DNA of 17,899 bases from an uncultured Bacilli bacterium (GCA_934132915.1 CAKPAK010000031.1:1-17899), one strand, 5' to 3'. Numbered from the stretch's first letter, positions 5,421 through 14,933 are shown. Translations and numbers: made by a program. The notes: generated from the letters alone by a model not told the origin.

Positions 5421-8400
5421 ATGGAAAAGAAAATGGAAGTATTTTTAAATCAAATTGGAATAAACGAAGACTACCTAACTTATTTTGAAGAAAGCAATGT
5501 CGAAGAAGTCAAAGTAAGCAAAGAAACCAATCGTTTTCACTTCTTTATCAAAGTAAACCAACCATTACCTTACCCAGTCTATCAAGATTTATTTACTTCC
5601 CTAAAGGAAGCTTTTCATCATGAAATTAAAATAACATTAATATCTTCCAAAAATACTTATCAAGAAATAAGCCCATATATCAAAGAAATTATTAAAGAAT
5701 ATGCTAACGTCTCTATGCGTTATAATGTTTTTCTAGATAGAGAGGCCAAAATTAACGAAGAAAAAGTTGAATATCCAGTCTATAATAAAATTGAAGAATT
5801 AAACTTAAAAAACATTGAAAGAGAATTAATCAATAAGTTAAAAGAATATGGCTTTGCTAACCTTGATTTTAATATCATTTTAGAAGAACATAAAGATCAA
5901 GAACTTTTAGATAGAATCAACCAAGAAAAAGATACTTCTGCCATGAAAAATATTCCAACACCAAAAACACCATCTCACGAAAAAGAAGAAGTATCTCCTC
6001 AAAACCAAGAGAAGAAAACCTTTTATCGTCCTAAAAAAAGTACAGAAGTAACAAAAATAAAAGACTTATTATATGAAACAGATAATGTCAATATTGAAGT
6101 TCAAATCTTTGGTGTTGATTTATTTGAGGCAAAAAGTGGTTACAAAATATTTACATTAAAAGTAACAGATTTTTCTGATAGCATGTATGCTAAGATATTC
6201 ACTAAAGATGAAGAAGAATTTAAACGGCTAAAAGACTTATTAAAAGCAGGTTCTTGGTATTCAATGTATGGCAGAGTAAAAGAAGATAATTTTGCCAACA
6301 ACGAATTAGTCTTCATGACCAGATTTCGGGATGTAACTCCAATTGATGCCAAACTAGACTGGGTTAGAACCGATAAAAGCCCTGAAAAAAGAGTTGAACT
6401 TCATGCGCATACCATGATGAGTCAAATGGATGGTGTTATTGATGAAATCAAATTAGTCAAAACCGCCATAAAATGGGGACATAGAGCAATTGCTATTACT
6501 GATCACGATGGATGTCAAGCTTTCCCACATGTCTTTAACGAAGTAACAGGTTATAACAAAAAAATATTATCTCCTTATAAAGATAAATTAAAAGAATTAA
6601 AACAAAACTATCAAGATAAAATTGCTGCCGATGATGTCTGTGGTGCCAAATTAGTAGAAGAAGAAATCCACAAAACAGAAGAAGAAATGAAGAAGGCACC
6701 AACCTTTAAAGCACTATACGGAACAGAACTAGAAATGTCAGACGATAACCTAGATTTAGTAGTAAACCCAACAGATGCAGATATTTATCGTTCTACTTAC
6801 GTTATTTTCGATACTGAAACAACCGGTTTCAACCCTGGATTACATGATTCCATGATTGAAATTGGTGCCGTTAAAATGAAAGATGGTGCTTTAATCGAAA
6901 GTTTTGATGAACTAATCAATCCTGGTGTTTTAATTGATAACGAAATTACTGAATTAACAGGAATTACCAATAATATGGTGAAAGACTGTCCAAACGAAGA
7001 AGAAGTTACCAAAAAATTCAAAGAATGGATAGGAGATTTACCACTAGTTGCTCATAATGCCAAATTTGATAAAAACATGCTAGAAATGGCTTATCATAAA
7101 TATAATTTAGGAAAACTAGAAAACCCAATTCTAGATACCATGGTTATTTCTCAAATTATCAATAAAGATTTAAAAAGACATAACTTAACCGCATTAACCA
7201 AAAATTATGGCATTACCTTTGAAGAAAACGATGGAGATGGAGAAAAACACCACCATAGAGCAGACTACGATGCTGAGTTTACTGGTTATGTTTTCTTTAA
7301 AATGCTAAAACAATTCGATAAAAATACGATTAAAACGCTAAAAGATTTAACAACCTTACCAACTGAAAAAGAAATCAATCGTTGGAATCGAGAAAAACAT
7401 GTTAACATTCTCGCAAGAAGTCGAGTTGGTTTAAAAAATATGTTTAAACTAATTAGTTATGGCTCAACAACATACTTAGTTAAAAGTGCCCGTGTACCAA
7501 GACATTTAATCAATGAACACAGGGAAGACTTACTAATTGGAAGTGGCTGCTACAATGGAGAAATCTTTAATACAGCCCTAACCAGATGTGAAGATGACTT
7601 AAAAGAAGTCATGAAATTCTATGACTATATCGAAGTTCAACCACCAAGCAATTACACCCATCTAGTTGCACGACATGACATTAACACAATGGAAGAAGTA
7701 AAATATGCGCTAGAAAAAATTGTCAAATGTGCAAGAGAAATTGGCAAAACAATTGTTGCAACAAGTGATGCCCATACCCTAAATAAAGAAGATAAAATAT
7801 ACAGAGAAATTATTGTTCACCAAAACGTACCAGGAAAAGGAAGACACCCATTAGCAAGATACTTAAACCAAGAAGGCTATAAAACCATTCCTGACCAATA
7901 CTTAAGAACAACCGATGAAATGTTAGAAGAATTCGCCTTTCTAGGAGAAGATGTTGCACACGAAATCGTTATCGAAAATACTAATAAAATTGCAGCCTTA
8001 TGTGGGGAATATGAGGTCATCATTGACACAGGTGGCATTCCTTTCTCACCAAAAATTGACAACTCTATAGCAACCGTAATTGACTTAGTTTACACCAAAG
8101 CAGCCAGCTGGTACGGTTCACCACTACCTTATAATATTGAAGAGCGAATTGCTAAAGAACTGTACGGAGATAGTGTACTTGACAGTATTAAATATTTAAT
8201 GAAAGAGGAAAATACTGTAAAGGAAGAAGATGTTGAAAAAGAATCATTCCAAAGATTACACGACACCATTTTTAAAGGGGATGACGAAGTAAGAAGAGTA
8301 GTAGGAGAAAAAATTCAAAAAATTTCCGATACAAAATTGTCTGAAGAAGAACTAAAAAAACAAGTTTCCAAAAATCTAGGTGGAATTATTGGTGGAGGGT

Positions 8401-10172
8401 TTGATGTAATTTACTTAATTGCCCAAAAATTGGTAAAACACTCTAACGATGAAGGATTCTTAGTAGGAAGTCGTGGTAGTGTTGGTTCTTCCTTCGTTGC
8501 AACCATGATGGGAATAACAGAAGTAAACCCACTGCCAGCTCATTATCGTTGTCCAAAATGCTTTCACAGTATTTTTGAAGATGATAAAGGAGAAGCCCTA
8601 GGGGCAACATACTCCTCTGGTTTTGATCTACCAGATAAAATGTGTCCAAAATGTGGAACAAGACTAATTAAAGATGGACAGGACATGCCATTCGCAACCT
8701 TCTTAGGTTTTAACGCTGATAAAGTTCCTGATATTGACTTAAACTTCTCTGATTTAAACCAAGCCAGTGCGCATAATTATACCAAAGTACTATTCGGTGT
8801 TGATAACGTTTATCGCGCTGGAACAATTGGAACAGTAGCCGAAAAAACGGCTTTCGGTTATGTCAAAGGTTTCTGCGAAGACCAAGATATAAAAATGCGT
8901 AGTGCTGAAATCGAAAGAATTGCCGAAGGATGTACTGGCGTAAAAAGAACAACTGGACAACACCCAGGCGGAATTGTCGTTATCCCTGGATATATGGATG
9001 TCTTTGATTTTACTCCATTCCAATTCCCTGCCGATGATCCAACAAGTGCTTGGAGAACTACACATTTTGATTATCATGCCATCGACCAAGATGTTTTAAA
9101 ACTAGATATTCTAGGACATACCGATCCAACTCAACTTCGTCTAATTCAAAATATAAGAGGTATCCCTGTTGTCGATGATGTTCCTCTAGATGATAAAGAT
9201 ACTATGGGAATATTCTTATCTCCAGCACCCCTTGGCGTAACCACAGAACAAATCATGTGTGAAACCGGAACACTTGGTATCCCTGAATTTGGAACTCCTT
9301 TTACAATAGGAATGTTAGTTGACACAAAACCAACTACTTTTGCTGAATTAATCAAAATATCAGGACTATCTCACGGAACAGATGTATGGCTAGGAAATGC
9401 GCAAGAATTAATTAGACAAGGAACTGTGCCATTTAAAGAAGTAATTGGATGTCGTGATGATATTATGGTCTATTTAATGTATAACGGCGTAGAACCATTA
9501 AAAGCCTTCAAAATTATGGAGTTTGTCCGTAAAGGAAAAGCATCAAAGGATCCAGAAACATGGAAAAAACATGTTGAAACAATGAAAAAAGCAGGTATCG
9601 AACCTTGGTTTATTGATTCCTGCCGAAAAATAAAATACATGTTCCCAAAAGCTCATGCTGCAGCCTACGTTATCAGTGCTTTTCGTATCGCTTACTATAA
9701 AGTTCACTATCCAGCAATCTATTATGCAACATACTTTTCAACTAGATTAGATGACTTTGAAATTACTACAATGATGAAAGGCTATACCTCTATAAAATCA
9801 AGAATTATTGAAATTAATAACAAAGGATATGATGTAACAAATAAAGAAACATCATTATTAGAAACATTAAAACTATCTCTTGAAGCAACCGCTAGAGGAA
9901 TCATCTTTGGGAACCTAGATTTAATGAAAAGTGATGCTAAAAATTTCCAAATAGCAGACGATGGAATCACTTTAATTCCACCATTTAGAGTAATCGATGG
10001 CCTAGGTGGAACCGTTGCTCAAAGTATTCAAGAAGAAGCCAAAAAACATGATTTTATTTCTATTGAAGATTTTCAAAAACGCTGCCATGTCTCAACAACT
10101 TTAGTAGATAAAATGCGTGCAATGAATCTATTTGGTGACTTACCAGAATCAAGTCAATTAAGTTTATTTTAA
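5421..10172 (+). CDS. polC: DNA polymerase III alpha subunit, Gram-positive PolC type
   Basis: This is the main replicative DNA polymerase of Bacillota, carrying its own 3'-5' proofreading exonuclease. It has 1583 residues, longer than the roughly 1440 of Bacillus subtilis PolC. In order: an N-terminal domain and charged linker (1-215), an OB-fold (about 220-320), a PHP domain starting at HAHT (328-331), an exonuclease domain starting at DTETTG (464-469) with HHHRADYDAEF near its end, the rest of PHP, then the polymerase core. The core shows GSRGSVGSS (1016-1024), a zinc-binding pair of CPKC motifs (1044-1047 and 1075-1078) and the catalytic PDIDLNF (1103-1109). The last five residues QLSLF are a sliding-clamp binding motif. 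Extra length lies partly in a charged helical insert in PHP (about 376-427) and another before the polymerase palm (about 919-977). AAGAGGTG (5406-5413) is the ribosome binding site. It is a single-gene unit with its own promoter and terminator. Confidence 0.97.
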   Translation: MEKKMEVFLNQIGINEDYLTYFEESNVEEVKVSKETNRFHFFIKVNQPLPYPVYQDLFTSLKEAFHHEIKITLISSKNTYQEISPYIKEIIKEYANVSMRYNVFLDREAKINEEKVEYPVYNKIEELNLKNIERELINKLKEYGFANLDFNIILEEHKDQELLDRINQEKDTSAMKNIPTPKTPSHEKEEVSPQNQEKKTFYRPKKSTEVTKIKDLLYETDNVNIEVQIFGVDLFEAKSGYKIFTLKVTDFSDSMYAKIFTKDEEEFKRLKDLLKAGSWYSMYGRVKEDNFANNELVFMTRFRDVTPIDAKLDWVRTDKSPEKRVELHAHTMMSQMDGVIDEIKLVKTAIKWGHRAIAITDHDGCQAFPHVFNEVTGYNKKILSPYKDKLKELKQNYQDKIAADDVCGAKLVEEEIHKTEEEMKKAPTFKALYGTELEMSDDNLDLVVNPTDADIYRSTYVIFDTETTGFNPGLHDSMIEIGAVKMKDGALIESFDELINPGVLIDNEITELTGITNNMVKDCPNEEEVTKKFKEWIGDLPLVAHNAKFDKNMLEMAYHKYNLGKLENPILDTMVISQIINKDLKRHNLTALTKNYGITFEENDGDGEKHHHRADYDAEFTGYVFFKMLKQFDKNTIKTLKDLTTLPTEKEINRWNREKHVNILARSRVGLKNMFKLISYGSTTYLVKSARVPRHLINEHREDLLIGSGCYNGEIFNTALTRCEDDLKEVMKFYDYIEVQPPSNYTHLVARHDINTMEEVKYALEKIVKCAREIGKTIVATSDAHTLNKEDKIYREIIVHQNVPGKGRHPLARYLNQEGYKTIPDQYLRTTDEMLEEFAFLGEDVAHEIVIENTNKIAALCGEYEVIIDTGGIPFSPKIDNSIATVIDLVYTKAASWYGSPLPYNIEERIAKELYGDSVLDSIKYLMKEENTVKEEDVEKESFQRLHDTIFKGDDEVRRVVGEKIQKISDTKLSEEELKKQVSKNLGGIIGGGFDVIYLIAQKLVKHSNDEGFLVGSRGSVGSSFVATMMGITEVNPLPAHYRCPKCFHSIFEDDKGEALGATYSSGFDLPDKMCPKCGTRLIKDGQDMPFATFLGFNADKVPDIDLNFSDLNQASAHNYTKVLFGVDNVYRAGTIGTVAEKTAFGYVKGFCEDQDIKMRSAEIERIAEGCTGVKRTTGQHPGGIVVIPGYMDVFDFTPFQFPADDPTSAWRTTHFDYHAIDQDVLKLDILGHTDPTQLRLIQNIRGIPVVDDVPLDDKDTMGIFLSPAPLGVTTEQIMCETGTLGIPEFGTPFTIGMLVDTKPTTFAELIKISGLSHGTDVWLGNAQELIRQGTVPFKEVIGCRDDIMVYLMYNGVEPLKAFKIMEFVRKGKASKDPETWKKHVETMKKAGIEPWFIDSCRKIKYMFPKAHAAAYVISAFRIAYYKVHYPAIYYATYFSTRLDDFEITTMMKGYTSIKSRIIEINNKGYDVTNKETSLLETLKLSLEATARGIIFGNLDLMKSDAKNFQIADDGITLIPPFRVIDGLGGTVAQSIQEEAKKHDFISIEDFQKRCHVSTTLVDKMRAMNLFGDLPESSQLSLF

Positions 10173-10200
10173 AAGGAAAATACTTCCATTGATTTTTATG

Positions 10201-10237
10201 AGATAACCATATTTATTTTGGTTATCTTATTTTTTTA
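10201..10237 (+). terminator. Terminator of polC
   Basis: AGATAACC (10201-10208) and GGTTATCT (10220-10227) are perfect arms with an 11-base loop, followed by TATTTTTTTT. It lies 28 bases after the polC stop. Confidence 0.85.
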
Positions 10238-10338
10238 ACTATAGATAATTAAATTTTTTCTAATAACCTAATAAATGTAAAAGAAAATAGTACCCTTATC
10301 TAATTCAAAATAGTAAAAAAAGAAGCAATTTAATGTTT

Positions 10339-10366
10339 AAGAAGTGCCTTAATAGGCATTTCTTTT
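10339..10366 (+). terminator. Second hairpin between polC and rplI
   Basis: AAGAAGTGCCT (10339-10349) pairs with AGGCATTTCTT (10354-10364) with one wobble and a TAAT loop. The T tract is short and broken. It lies just before the rplI promoter, so it would act as a backup terminator or insulate the promoter. No gene is visible between it and the polC terminator (10238-10338). Confidence 0.6.
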
Positions 10367-10368
10367 CC

Positions 10369-10397
10369 TTTACTTGCCCACCAATTTATAGTATAAT
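10369..10397 (+). promoter_or_regulatory. Promoter of the rplI operon
   Basis: TTTACT (10369-10374) and a perfect TATAAT (10392-10397) have 17-base spacing, 26 bases before the rplI start. It probably drives the run of genes to 15884. Confidence 0.7.
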
Positions 10398-10423
10398 TAA
10401 CTTCAGTGAAGAAGGTGTAAAAA

Positions 10424-10861
10424 ATGAAAGTTATTTTTATTAAAGATTTAAAAAAACAAGGAAAAGTAAACGACATTAAAGAAGTAAGTGATGGCTATGC
10501 CACAAATTATTTAATTAAAAATGGCTATGCCGTAAAGTATACCAAAACCAGTTCAAATATTTTAAACGAGGACATTAAGAAAAAAGAAAAAGAAGAAGAA
10601 GAAAACATTAAGAACGCTGAAACACTAAAAAAACAACTAGAAGATTTAACCCTTACATTCAGTGTATCTTCTAATAAAGGAAAAGTCTTTGGAAGTATTA
10701 GTAGTAAACAAATTGCCGAAGAACTAGCCAAAAAAGGAATAAAAATCAACAAAAAGAACATTGAAGCTAACGACCTAAACACCCTAGGAGTACACGAAGT
10801 TACCGTTCAACTTCATAAAAAAGTCGCAGCCAAATTAAGCGTTGCATTAAAAGAGAAGTAG
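10424..10861 (+). CDS. rplI: Ribosomal protein bL9
   Basis: This 145-residue protein of the 50S subunit binds 23S rRNA near the L1 stalk; the usual length is 147-150. The N-terminal RNA-binding domain has the family signature (MKVIFIKDL, GKVNDIKEVSDGYATNYLI). A long Lys/Glu-rich connecting helix (about 45-75) follows, then the C-terminal domain with GKVFGSISSKQIAEEL and a final KVAAKLSV. AAGGTG (10412-10417) is the ribosome binding site. It heads an operon: dnaB starts 8 bases after its stop, the classical rplI-dnaB pairing of Bacillota. Confidence 0.97.
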   Translation: MKVIFIKDLKKQGKVNDIKEVSDGYATNYLIKNGYAVKYTKTSSNILNEDIKKKEKEEEENIKNAETLKKQLEDLTLTFSVSSNKGKVFGSISSKQIAEELAKKGIKINKKNIEANDLNTLGVHEVTVQLHKKVAAKLSVALKEK

Positions 10862-10869
10862 GTGATTAC

Positions 10870-12213
10870 ATGGGACCAAACGGTTTACCCAATAATATTG
10901 AAGCAGAAAAAGCCCTAATCGGTTCTGCCTTTTGGTCCTATGGGGCCTTACAAAAAGTGTGCGAAGAAGTACGAGAAGAATTTTTCTACCTTGATAGCCA
11001 TACCAAAATCTTCTCCGTCATCAAATATCTATACCAAAACAAGCAACCCGTTGACATTGGAACAGTCACAACCGAAATCATCAATCGCAATTGGCTCGTG
11101 CAAATCGGGGGCGTAGAATACTTAAATAGCGTTATCGAAAGTGTTGCAACTGGTGCTAATGTTGAGTATTACATCGATACCGTCGCAGAAAAATTTACCC
11201 TTCGTCGGCTAATCGAATCAGCAACAGCAATTATTACCAACGCCAATAAAACAGATATTAACTTAAACGAAGTAGTAGAAGATGCCGAGAAAAGTATTTT
11301 AGGCATCTCTAAATTAAAAAAAACAACCGAATTTAGAAATATAAGAGATGTCCTAGAAAAAGCCCAAAACGACCTCGAAGCCCTTGCCAAAAACAAAGGA
11401 AAAGTAACTGGCTTAACGACAGGACTTATCGACTTAGATAACCTAACCAATGGCTTTAGTCCAACCCAATTAATTATCGTAGCCGCTCGTCCAGCCGTTG
11501 GTAAAACGGCCTTTGCCCTAAATATCGCTTGTGCTGCTGCAAAAAGTACCAAGAAAAATATTGCTGTTTTTTCACTAGAAATGCCCGCGGAACAATTAAT
11601 TATGAGAATGATTAGTTCCTTAGGACAAGTAGATAATAAAAAATTACAAACAGGAAGATTAGAAAACGAAGATTGGCGTCGTATCAACGAAGCCATCAGT
11701 CAACTAGCAGATACAAATATTTACTTCCATGATGCAGGAGGCGTAACCGCCAGTGAAATCAAAGCCAAATGCCGAAGATTATCTACCCAAGGAGAAGGCT
11801 TAGGCCTAGTCATCATCGATTACTTACAATTAATTGACTCTTCATCTAAATATGCGGGAAGTAGACAACAAGAAGTATCGGAAATCTCTAGAAGTCTAAA
11901 AACAATGGCTCTAGAACTAGAAGTTCCCGTCATTGCCCTATCCCAATTATCAAGAAGTGTAGAAAAAAGAGAAGACAAAAAACCCGTTTTATCTGACTTA
12001 AGAGAATCTGGTTCTATCGAGCAAGATGCCGATATCGTAGCAGCTCTCCATGCCCCTGACGTTGAAGCTCCAGCTGATGATAACCTACCAGTACCAATTC
12101 AACTAATTATCCTAAAACACAGAAATGGACCAATCGCAACAATCGATATGTTATTTAAGAAAAAAACATCAACCTTTTTATCCATAAAGAAAGAAGGCGG
12201 TAAAATTGCCTAA
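10870..12213 (+). CDS. dnaB: Replicative DNA helicase DnaB (called DnaC in Bacillus)
   Basis: This is the ring-shaped hexameric helicase that unwinds DNA at the replication fork. It has 447 residues, close to the usual 440-460. The N-terminal collar domain (about 5-105, GLPNNIEAEKALIGS) is followed by a linker and the RecA-like ATPase domain from about 180. That domain carries Walker A ARPAVGKT (206-213), FSLEM (234-238), Walker B with LVIIDYLQL (313-321), SQLSRSVEKR and the arginine-finger motif KHRNGP (416-421). The ribosome binding site AGGTGAT overlaps the rplI stop, so translation is probably coupled. Its own stop overlaps the start of the M23 peptidase gene by 8 bases. It would work with polC of this window at the same fork. 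Confidence 0.97.
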   Translation: MGPNGLPNNIEAEKALIGSAFWSYGALQKVCEEVREEFFYLDSHTKIFSVIKYLYQNKQPVDIGTVTTEIINRNWLVQIGGVEYLNSVIESVATGANVEYYIDTVAEKFTLRRLIESATAIITNANKTDINLNEVVEDAEKSILGISKLKKTTEFRNIRDVLEKAQNDLEALAKNKGKVTGLTTGLIDLDNLTNGFSPTQLIIVAARPAVGKTAFALNIACAAAKSTKKNIAVFSLEMPAEQLIMRMISSLGQVDNKKLQTGRLENEDWRRINEAISQLADTNIYFHDAGGVTASEIKAKCRRLSTQGEGLGLVIIDYLQLIDSSSKYAGSRQQEVSEISRSLKTMALELEVPVIALSQLSRSVEKREDKKPVLSDLRESGSIEQDADIVAALHAPDVEAPADDNLPVPIQLIILKHRNGPIATIDMLFKKKTSTFLSIKKEGGKIA

Positions 12214-13726
12214 AAGCCATTTTCGAATTTCTTATATTATTGTAATTCTTTTAATTAGCGTTCTACTTATTTTTCTAGGATTTACAAAATATCAAACCAA
12301 AGTTCCAAGAGAAGTTTATCAAATTTACATTGATGGAGAAATTATTGGAACCGTAAAAAGTAAAACCAATTTTGAAGAATTTATCAATAAAAAAGAAGAA
12401 GCAATTAAGAAAAAATATAAAGTAAATAAAGTAGAAATGCCCAATGGTGTTATGATAAAAAGCGTAACAACGTACAATACTAAAGTTGACTCCAACGAAA
12501 AAGTCTATAACAGAATCATTAAAAAGAAACAATTTACCATCAAAGGCGTTGCTATAACCATTAAAAATAAAGAGATAAAAGATTATAAAACCAAGTATAT
12601 CTACGTTTTAAATAAACAAATCTTTGACGATGCCGTAACACAGTTAATCAAATCTTTTGTCTCAGAAGATGATTATAAAGCTTATATGGAAAGTACTCAA
12701 AAGGAAATTGTTGATACAGGGTCCGTCATCAAAGATATTTCTATTGATGAAGATATTACCTATAAATCTTCTTATATCTCTATAGATAAAGAAATTTTCA
12801 CTAATGCAAGTACTCTTGCCAAATATTTACTTTATGGCACAACAAAAAAACAATCGACTTATTTTGTTCAAGAAGGAGATACGGTTGAAACGGTTGCCAA
12901 TGCCAATAAATTAAACGTTCAAGAATTCTTAATTGCCAATTCTAATTTTAAAAGTGAAAATGCCCTTCTTTATACAGGACAAGAAGTAAGTGTTGGCTTA
13001 ATTAATCCCGTAATTAGTATCGTTGTAGAAATTAATGGCGTCAGTGATGAAGAAAAAGCTTATGCTGTAAATGTTCAATATGATTCCTCTGAATTACAAG
13101 GCGTCGAATATGTAAAACAAGAAGGCGAAAACGGACTATATCGGGTTAGCAGGGAATATGAATACATCAACGGGCAATTATCAGATACCGTCAACTTAAA
13201 TACGATTGAATTAAAACCAAGTGTGGATAAGGTTGTTGTCAGAGGTTCAAAAGAAGTTCCTCATGTTGCTGATTTATCTTATTGGGCATGGCCAACTGAT
13301 ACGCCATACACAATTACGACATACTTTGGCTATCGTTGGGGAAGTATGCATGCAGCCTTAGACATTTATGGACCAGGATATGGCTCTAACATTTATGCCG
13401 CTAATAATGGAACGGTTGTTGAAACTAAGGGTGGCTGTGTTGCTGGAAACTTATCTTGTAACGGACGCCAAGGAAATTATATTTTAATCAACCATAACAC
13501 TGGTAACTATTATACTCAGTATATGCACTTATCTACAATTTTAGTAAAAGTAGGCCAAGTTGTAAGTAGAGGCCAAAAAATCGCCACCATGGGAAATTCA
13601 GGAGAAGTCTACCCTGTACCATCATCTTCAAGTCCTTATAGTGGTACCCATCTCCACTTTGCCACATGGCGAGGTTATCCACACCGCGGTGGCTCACCAT
13701 TCGACCCATTCACTCTATACAAATGA
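12206..13726 (+). CDS. Membrane-anchored LysM-G5-M23 cell-wall peptidase
   Basis: This 506-residue envelope protein probably cuts peptide cross-links in peptidoglycan. One N-terminal membrane helix (about 8-27) has no signal-peptidase site I can see, so it likely stays anchored with its body outside. The region 30-210 is lysine-rich and unrecognised. A LysM domain (about 217-265, YFVQEGDTVETVANAN) binds glycan, a G5 domain covers about 268-347, and the M23 peptidase domain is about 365-503. Zinc ligands are H382 and D386 (HAALD) and H484 in THLHFATW, with H441 and H482 as the other active-site histidines, so the enzyme looks active. The start is TTG 12206, supported by AAGGCGGT (12194-12201) and by an 8-base overlap with dnaB; no later start precedes the membrane helix. 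Its TGA stop shares ATGA with the walJ start. It sits where many Bacilli carry walRKHI. Confidence 0.9.
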   Translation: MPKSHFRISYIIVILLISVLLIFLGFTKYQTKVPREVYQIYIDGEIIGTVKSKTNFEEFINKKEEAIKKKYKVNKVEMPNGVMIKSVTTYNTKVDSNEKVYNRIIKKKQFTIKGVAITIKNKEIKDYKTKYIYVLNKQIFDDAVTQLIKSFVSEDDYKAYMESTQKEIVDTGSVIKDISIDEDITYKSSYISIDKEIFTNASTLAKYLLYGTTKKQSTYFVQEGDTVETVANANKLNVQEFLIANSNFKSENALLYTGQEVSVGLINPVISIVVEINGVSDEEKAYAVNVQYDSSELQGVEYVKQEGENGLYRVSREYEYINGQLSDTVNLNTIELKPSVDKVVVRGSKEVPHVADLSYWAWPTDTPYTITTYFGYRWGSMHAALDIYGPGYGSNIYAANNGTVVETKGGCVAGNLSCNGRQGNYILINHNTGNYYTQYMHLSTILVKVGQVVSRGQKIATMGNSGEVYPVPSSSSPYSGTHLHFATWRGYPHRGGSPFDPFTLYK

Positions 13727-14484
13727 GAGTAAGCGTCTTATCATCAGGTAGTAAAGGAAACACTACCTATATTGAAGCAGGAGGAGTAAAATTACTAATC
13801 GATTTAGGAAATACTTGTAAATATGTTAAAGAAAAATTAAGTATTTTCAACATCAACGCGGAAGAAATCGATGCCATATTAATTACTCACCCCCATATTG
13901 ACCACGTTAAAGGACTAAAAGTATTTCAGAAAAAATATCATACCAAAGTTTATCTAACCGAAAAGATGCAAGAAGAAATAGATTACCTAGATAACTATCA
14001 ACTCATTGAAAATCATGGCGAATTTAGAATTGCATCTCTTCTTATCCATGTCATCAAAACAAGCCATGACGCGATAGATTCTGTTGGATACATCATCGAT
14101 GAAGGCAAAAAAAGCGTTGTTTATATTACCGATACTGGATATATCAACCAAAAATATTTTCCTCTTTTAAGTAATAAGGACATCTATATTATGGAAAGTA
14201 ATCATGATATTGAAATGTTAAATCACAGTACTTATCCTTTTAAAACAAGACAAAGAATTCTAGGGGATAAAGGCCACTTATCCAACTATGACTCCGCGAG
14301 ATATTTAAAAGAATTTACCGGAGAAAATACCAAATATATCTTTTTAGCTCACTTATCCCACGAAAATAACACCAAAGATTTAGCCTATAACACCCTAAAA
14401 CAGCGTCTTTTAGAAGAAAATAAAGTCGTCGATAAAATTATTGTAACCACGCAAGATGAAGAAACCGAGGAGGTATGTGTATGA
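13723..14484 (+). CDS. walJ: Metallo-beta-lactamase-fold hydrolase WalJ (YycJ)
   Basis: This 253-residue protein of the metallo-beta-lactamase fold is the YycJ/WalJ type. In Bacilli it is encoded with the WalRK cell-wall system and is reported to act as a DNA exonuclease or in linking division and replication. The motif THPHIDH (55-61) supplies HxHxDH metal ligands. Later conserved parts are ITDTGY (D137), GDKGHLSNYDSA and LAHLSHENN, all typical of the family. The start is ATG 13723, overlapping the TGA of the peptidase gene by 4 bases; the longer open frame from 13666 reads through the peptidase C-terminus in another frame and lacks family residues. Its own stop overlaps the rlmH start by 4 bases, so the three genes are translationally coupled. 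No walR, walK, walH or walI is present. Confidence 0.93.
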   Translation: MRVSVLSSGSKGNTTYIEAGGVKLLIDLGNTCKYVKEKLSIFNINAEEIDAILITHPHIDHVKGLKVFQKKYHTKVYLTEKMQEEIDYLDNYQLIENHGEFRIASLLIHVIKTSHDAIDSVGYIIDEGKKSVVYITDTGYINQKYFPLLSNKDIYIMESNHDIEMLNHSTYPFKTRQRILGDKGHLSNYDSARYLKEFTGENTKYIFLAHLSHENNTKDLAYNTLKQRLLEENKVVDKIIVTTQDEETEEVCV

Positions 14485-14915
14485 TAAAAATACTATGTGT
14501 AGGCAAAATCAAAGAAACTTTCTATCAAGAAGCCATCAAAGAATACATGAAACGCCTAAGTAAATATCACAAAGTTGTAATCGAAGAATTACCTGACTCC
14601 ACGAAACAAAAGGAGGAAGATCTTTTATTAAAAAAAATAAATCTTAAAGATTATAATATCATCCTAGATATTGATGGGACAATGCTAAACTCAATCGAAC
14701 TAGCTAATCACCTAGACAAAACATTTCTAAATCATTCCAACATCACTTTCATTATTGGTGGAAGTGATGGCTTAACTGATAAAGTGAAACAAATGGCTAA
14801 TTTTAAGCTTTCATTTTCAAAATTAACTTTTCCCCATCAATTATTTCGCGTAATTCTCTTAGAACAAATCTATCGAAGTTTTAAAATCCAAAATCATGAA
14901 ACATACCATAAATAA
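14481..14915 (+). CDS. rlmH: 23S rRNA pseudouridine-1915 N3-methyltransferase RlmH
   Basis: This SPOUT-family enzyme uses S-adenosylmethionine to methylate pseudouridine 1915 in helix 69 of 23S rRNA on the assembled ribosome. The 144 residues are slightly short of the usual 155-160, mostly through short loops in the middle. The start has the family pattern MIKILCVGKIKE. The cofactor knot shows GGSDG (93-97) and LSFSKLTFPHQL, and the protein ends in YHK, whose last residues are conserved in the family. Two ATG codons compete: GAGGAGGT (14467-14474) touches ATG 14475 but is 6 bases from ATG 14481, so 14481 is the start. This gives a 4-base ATGA overlap with walJ. walJ followed by rlmH is a common order in Bacilli. 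Confidence 0.95.
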   Translation: MIKILCVGKIKETFYQEAIKEYMKRLSKYHKVVIEELPDSTKQKEEDLLLKKINLKDYNIILDIDGTMLNSIELANHLDKTFLNHSNITFIIGGSDGLTDKVKQMANFKLSFSKLTFPHQLFRVILLEQIYRSFKIQNHETYHK

Positions 14916-14933
14916 AAGAAAGAAGGAAAAACG

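Noticed and set aside
11169..11696. 175-codon open frame on the minus strand inside dnaB
   Set aside because: It lies wholly opposite the dnaB ATPase domain, has no ribosome binding site of note and encodes a low-complexity Ser/Val/Leu-rich product. It is a shadow of dnaB codon use.
13666..13722. Upstream extension of walJ
   Set aside because: These 19 codons overlap the M23 catalytic end in another frame, lack a ribosome binding site and have no match to the YycJ N-terminus, which begins at MRVSVLSSGSKGN.
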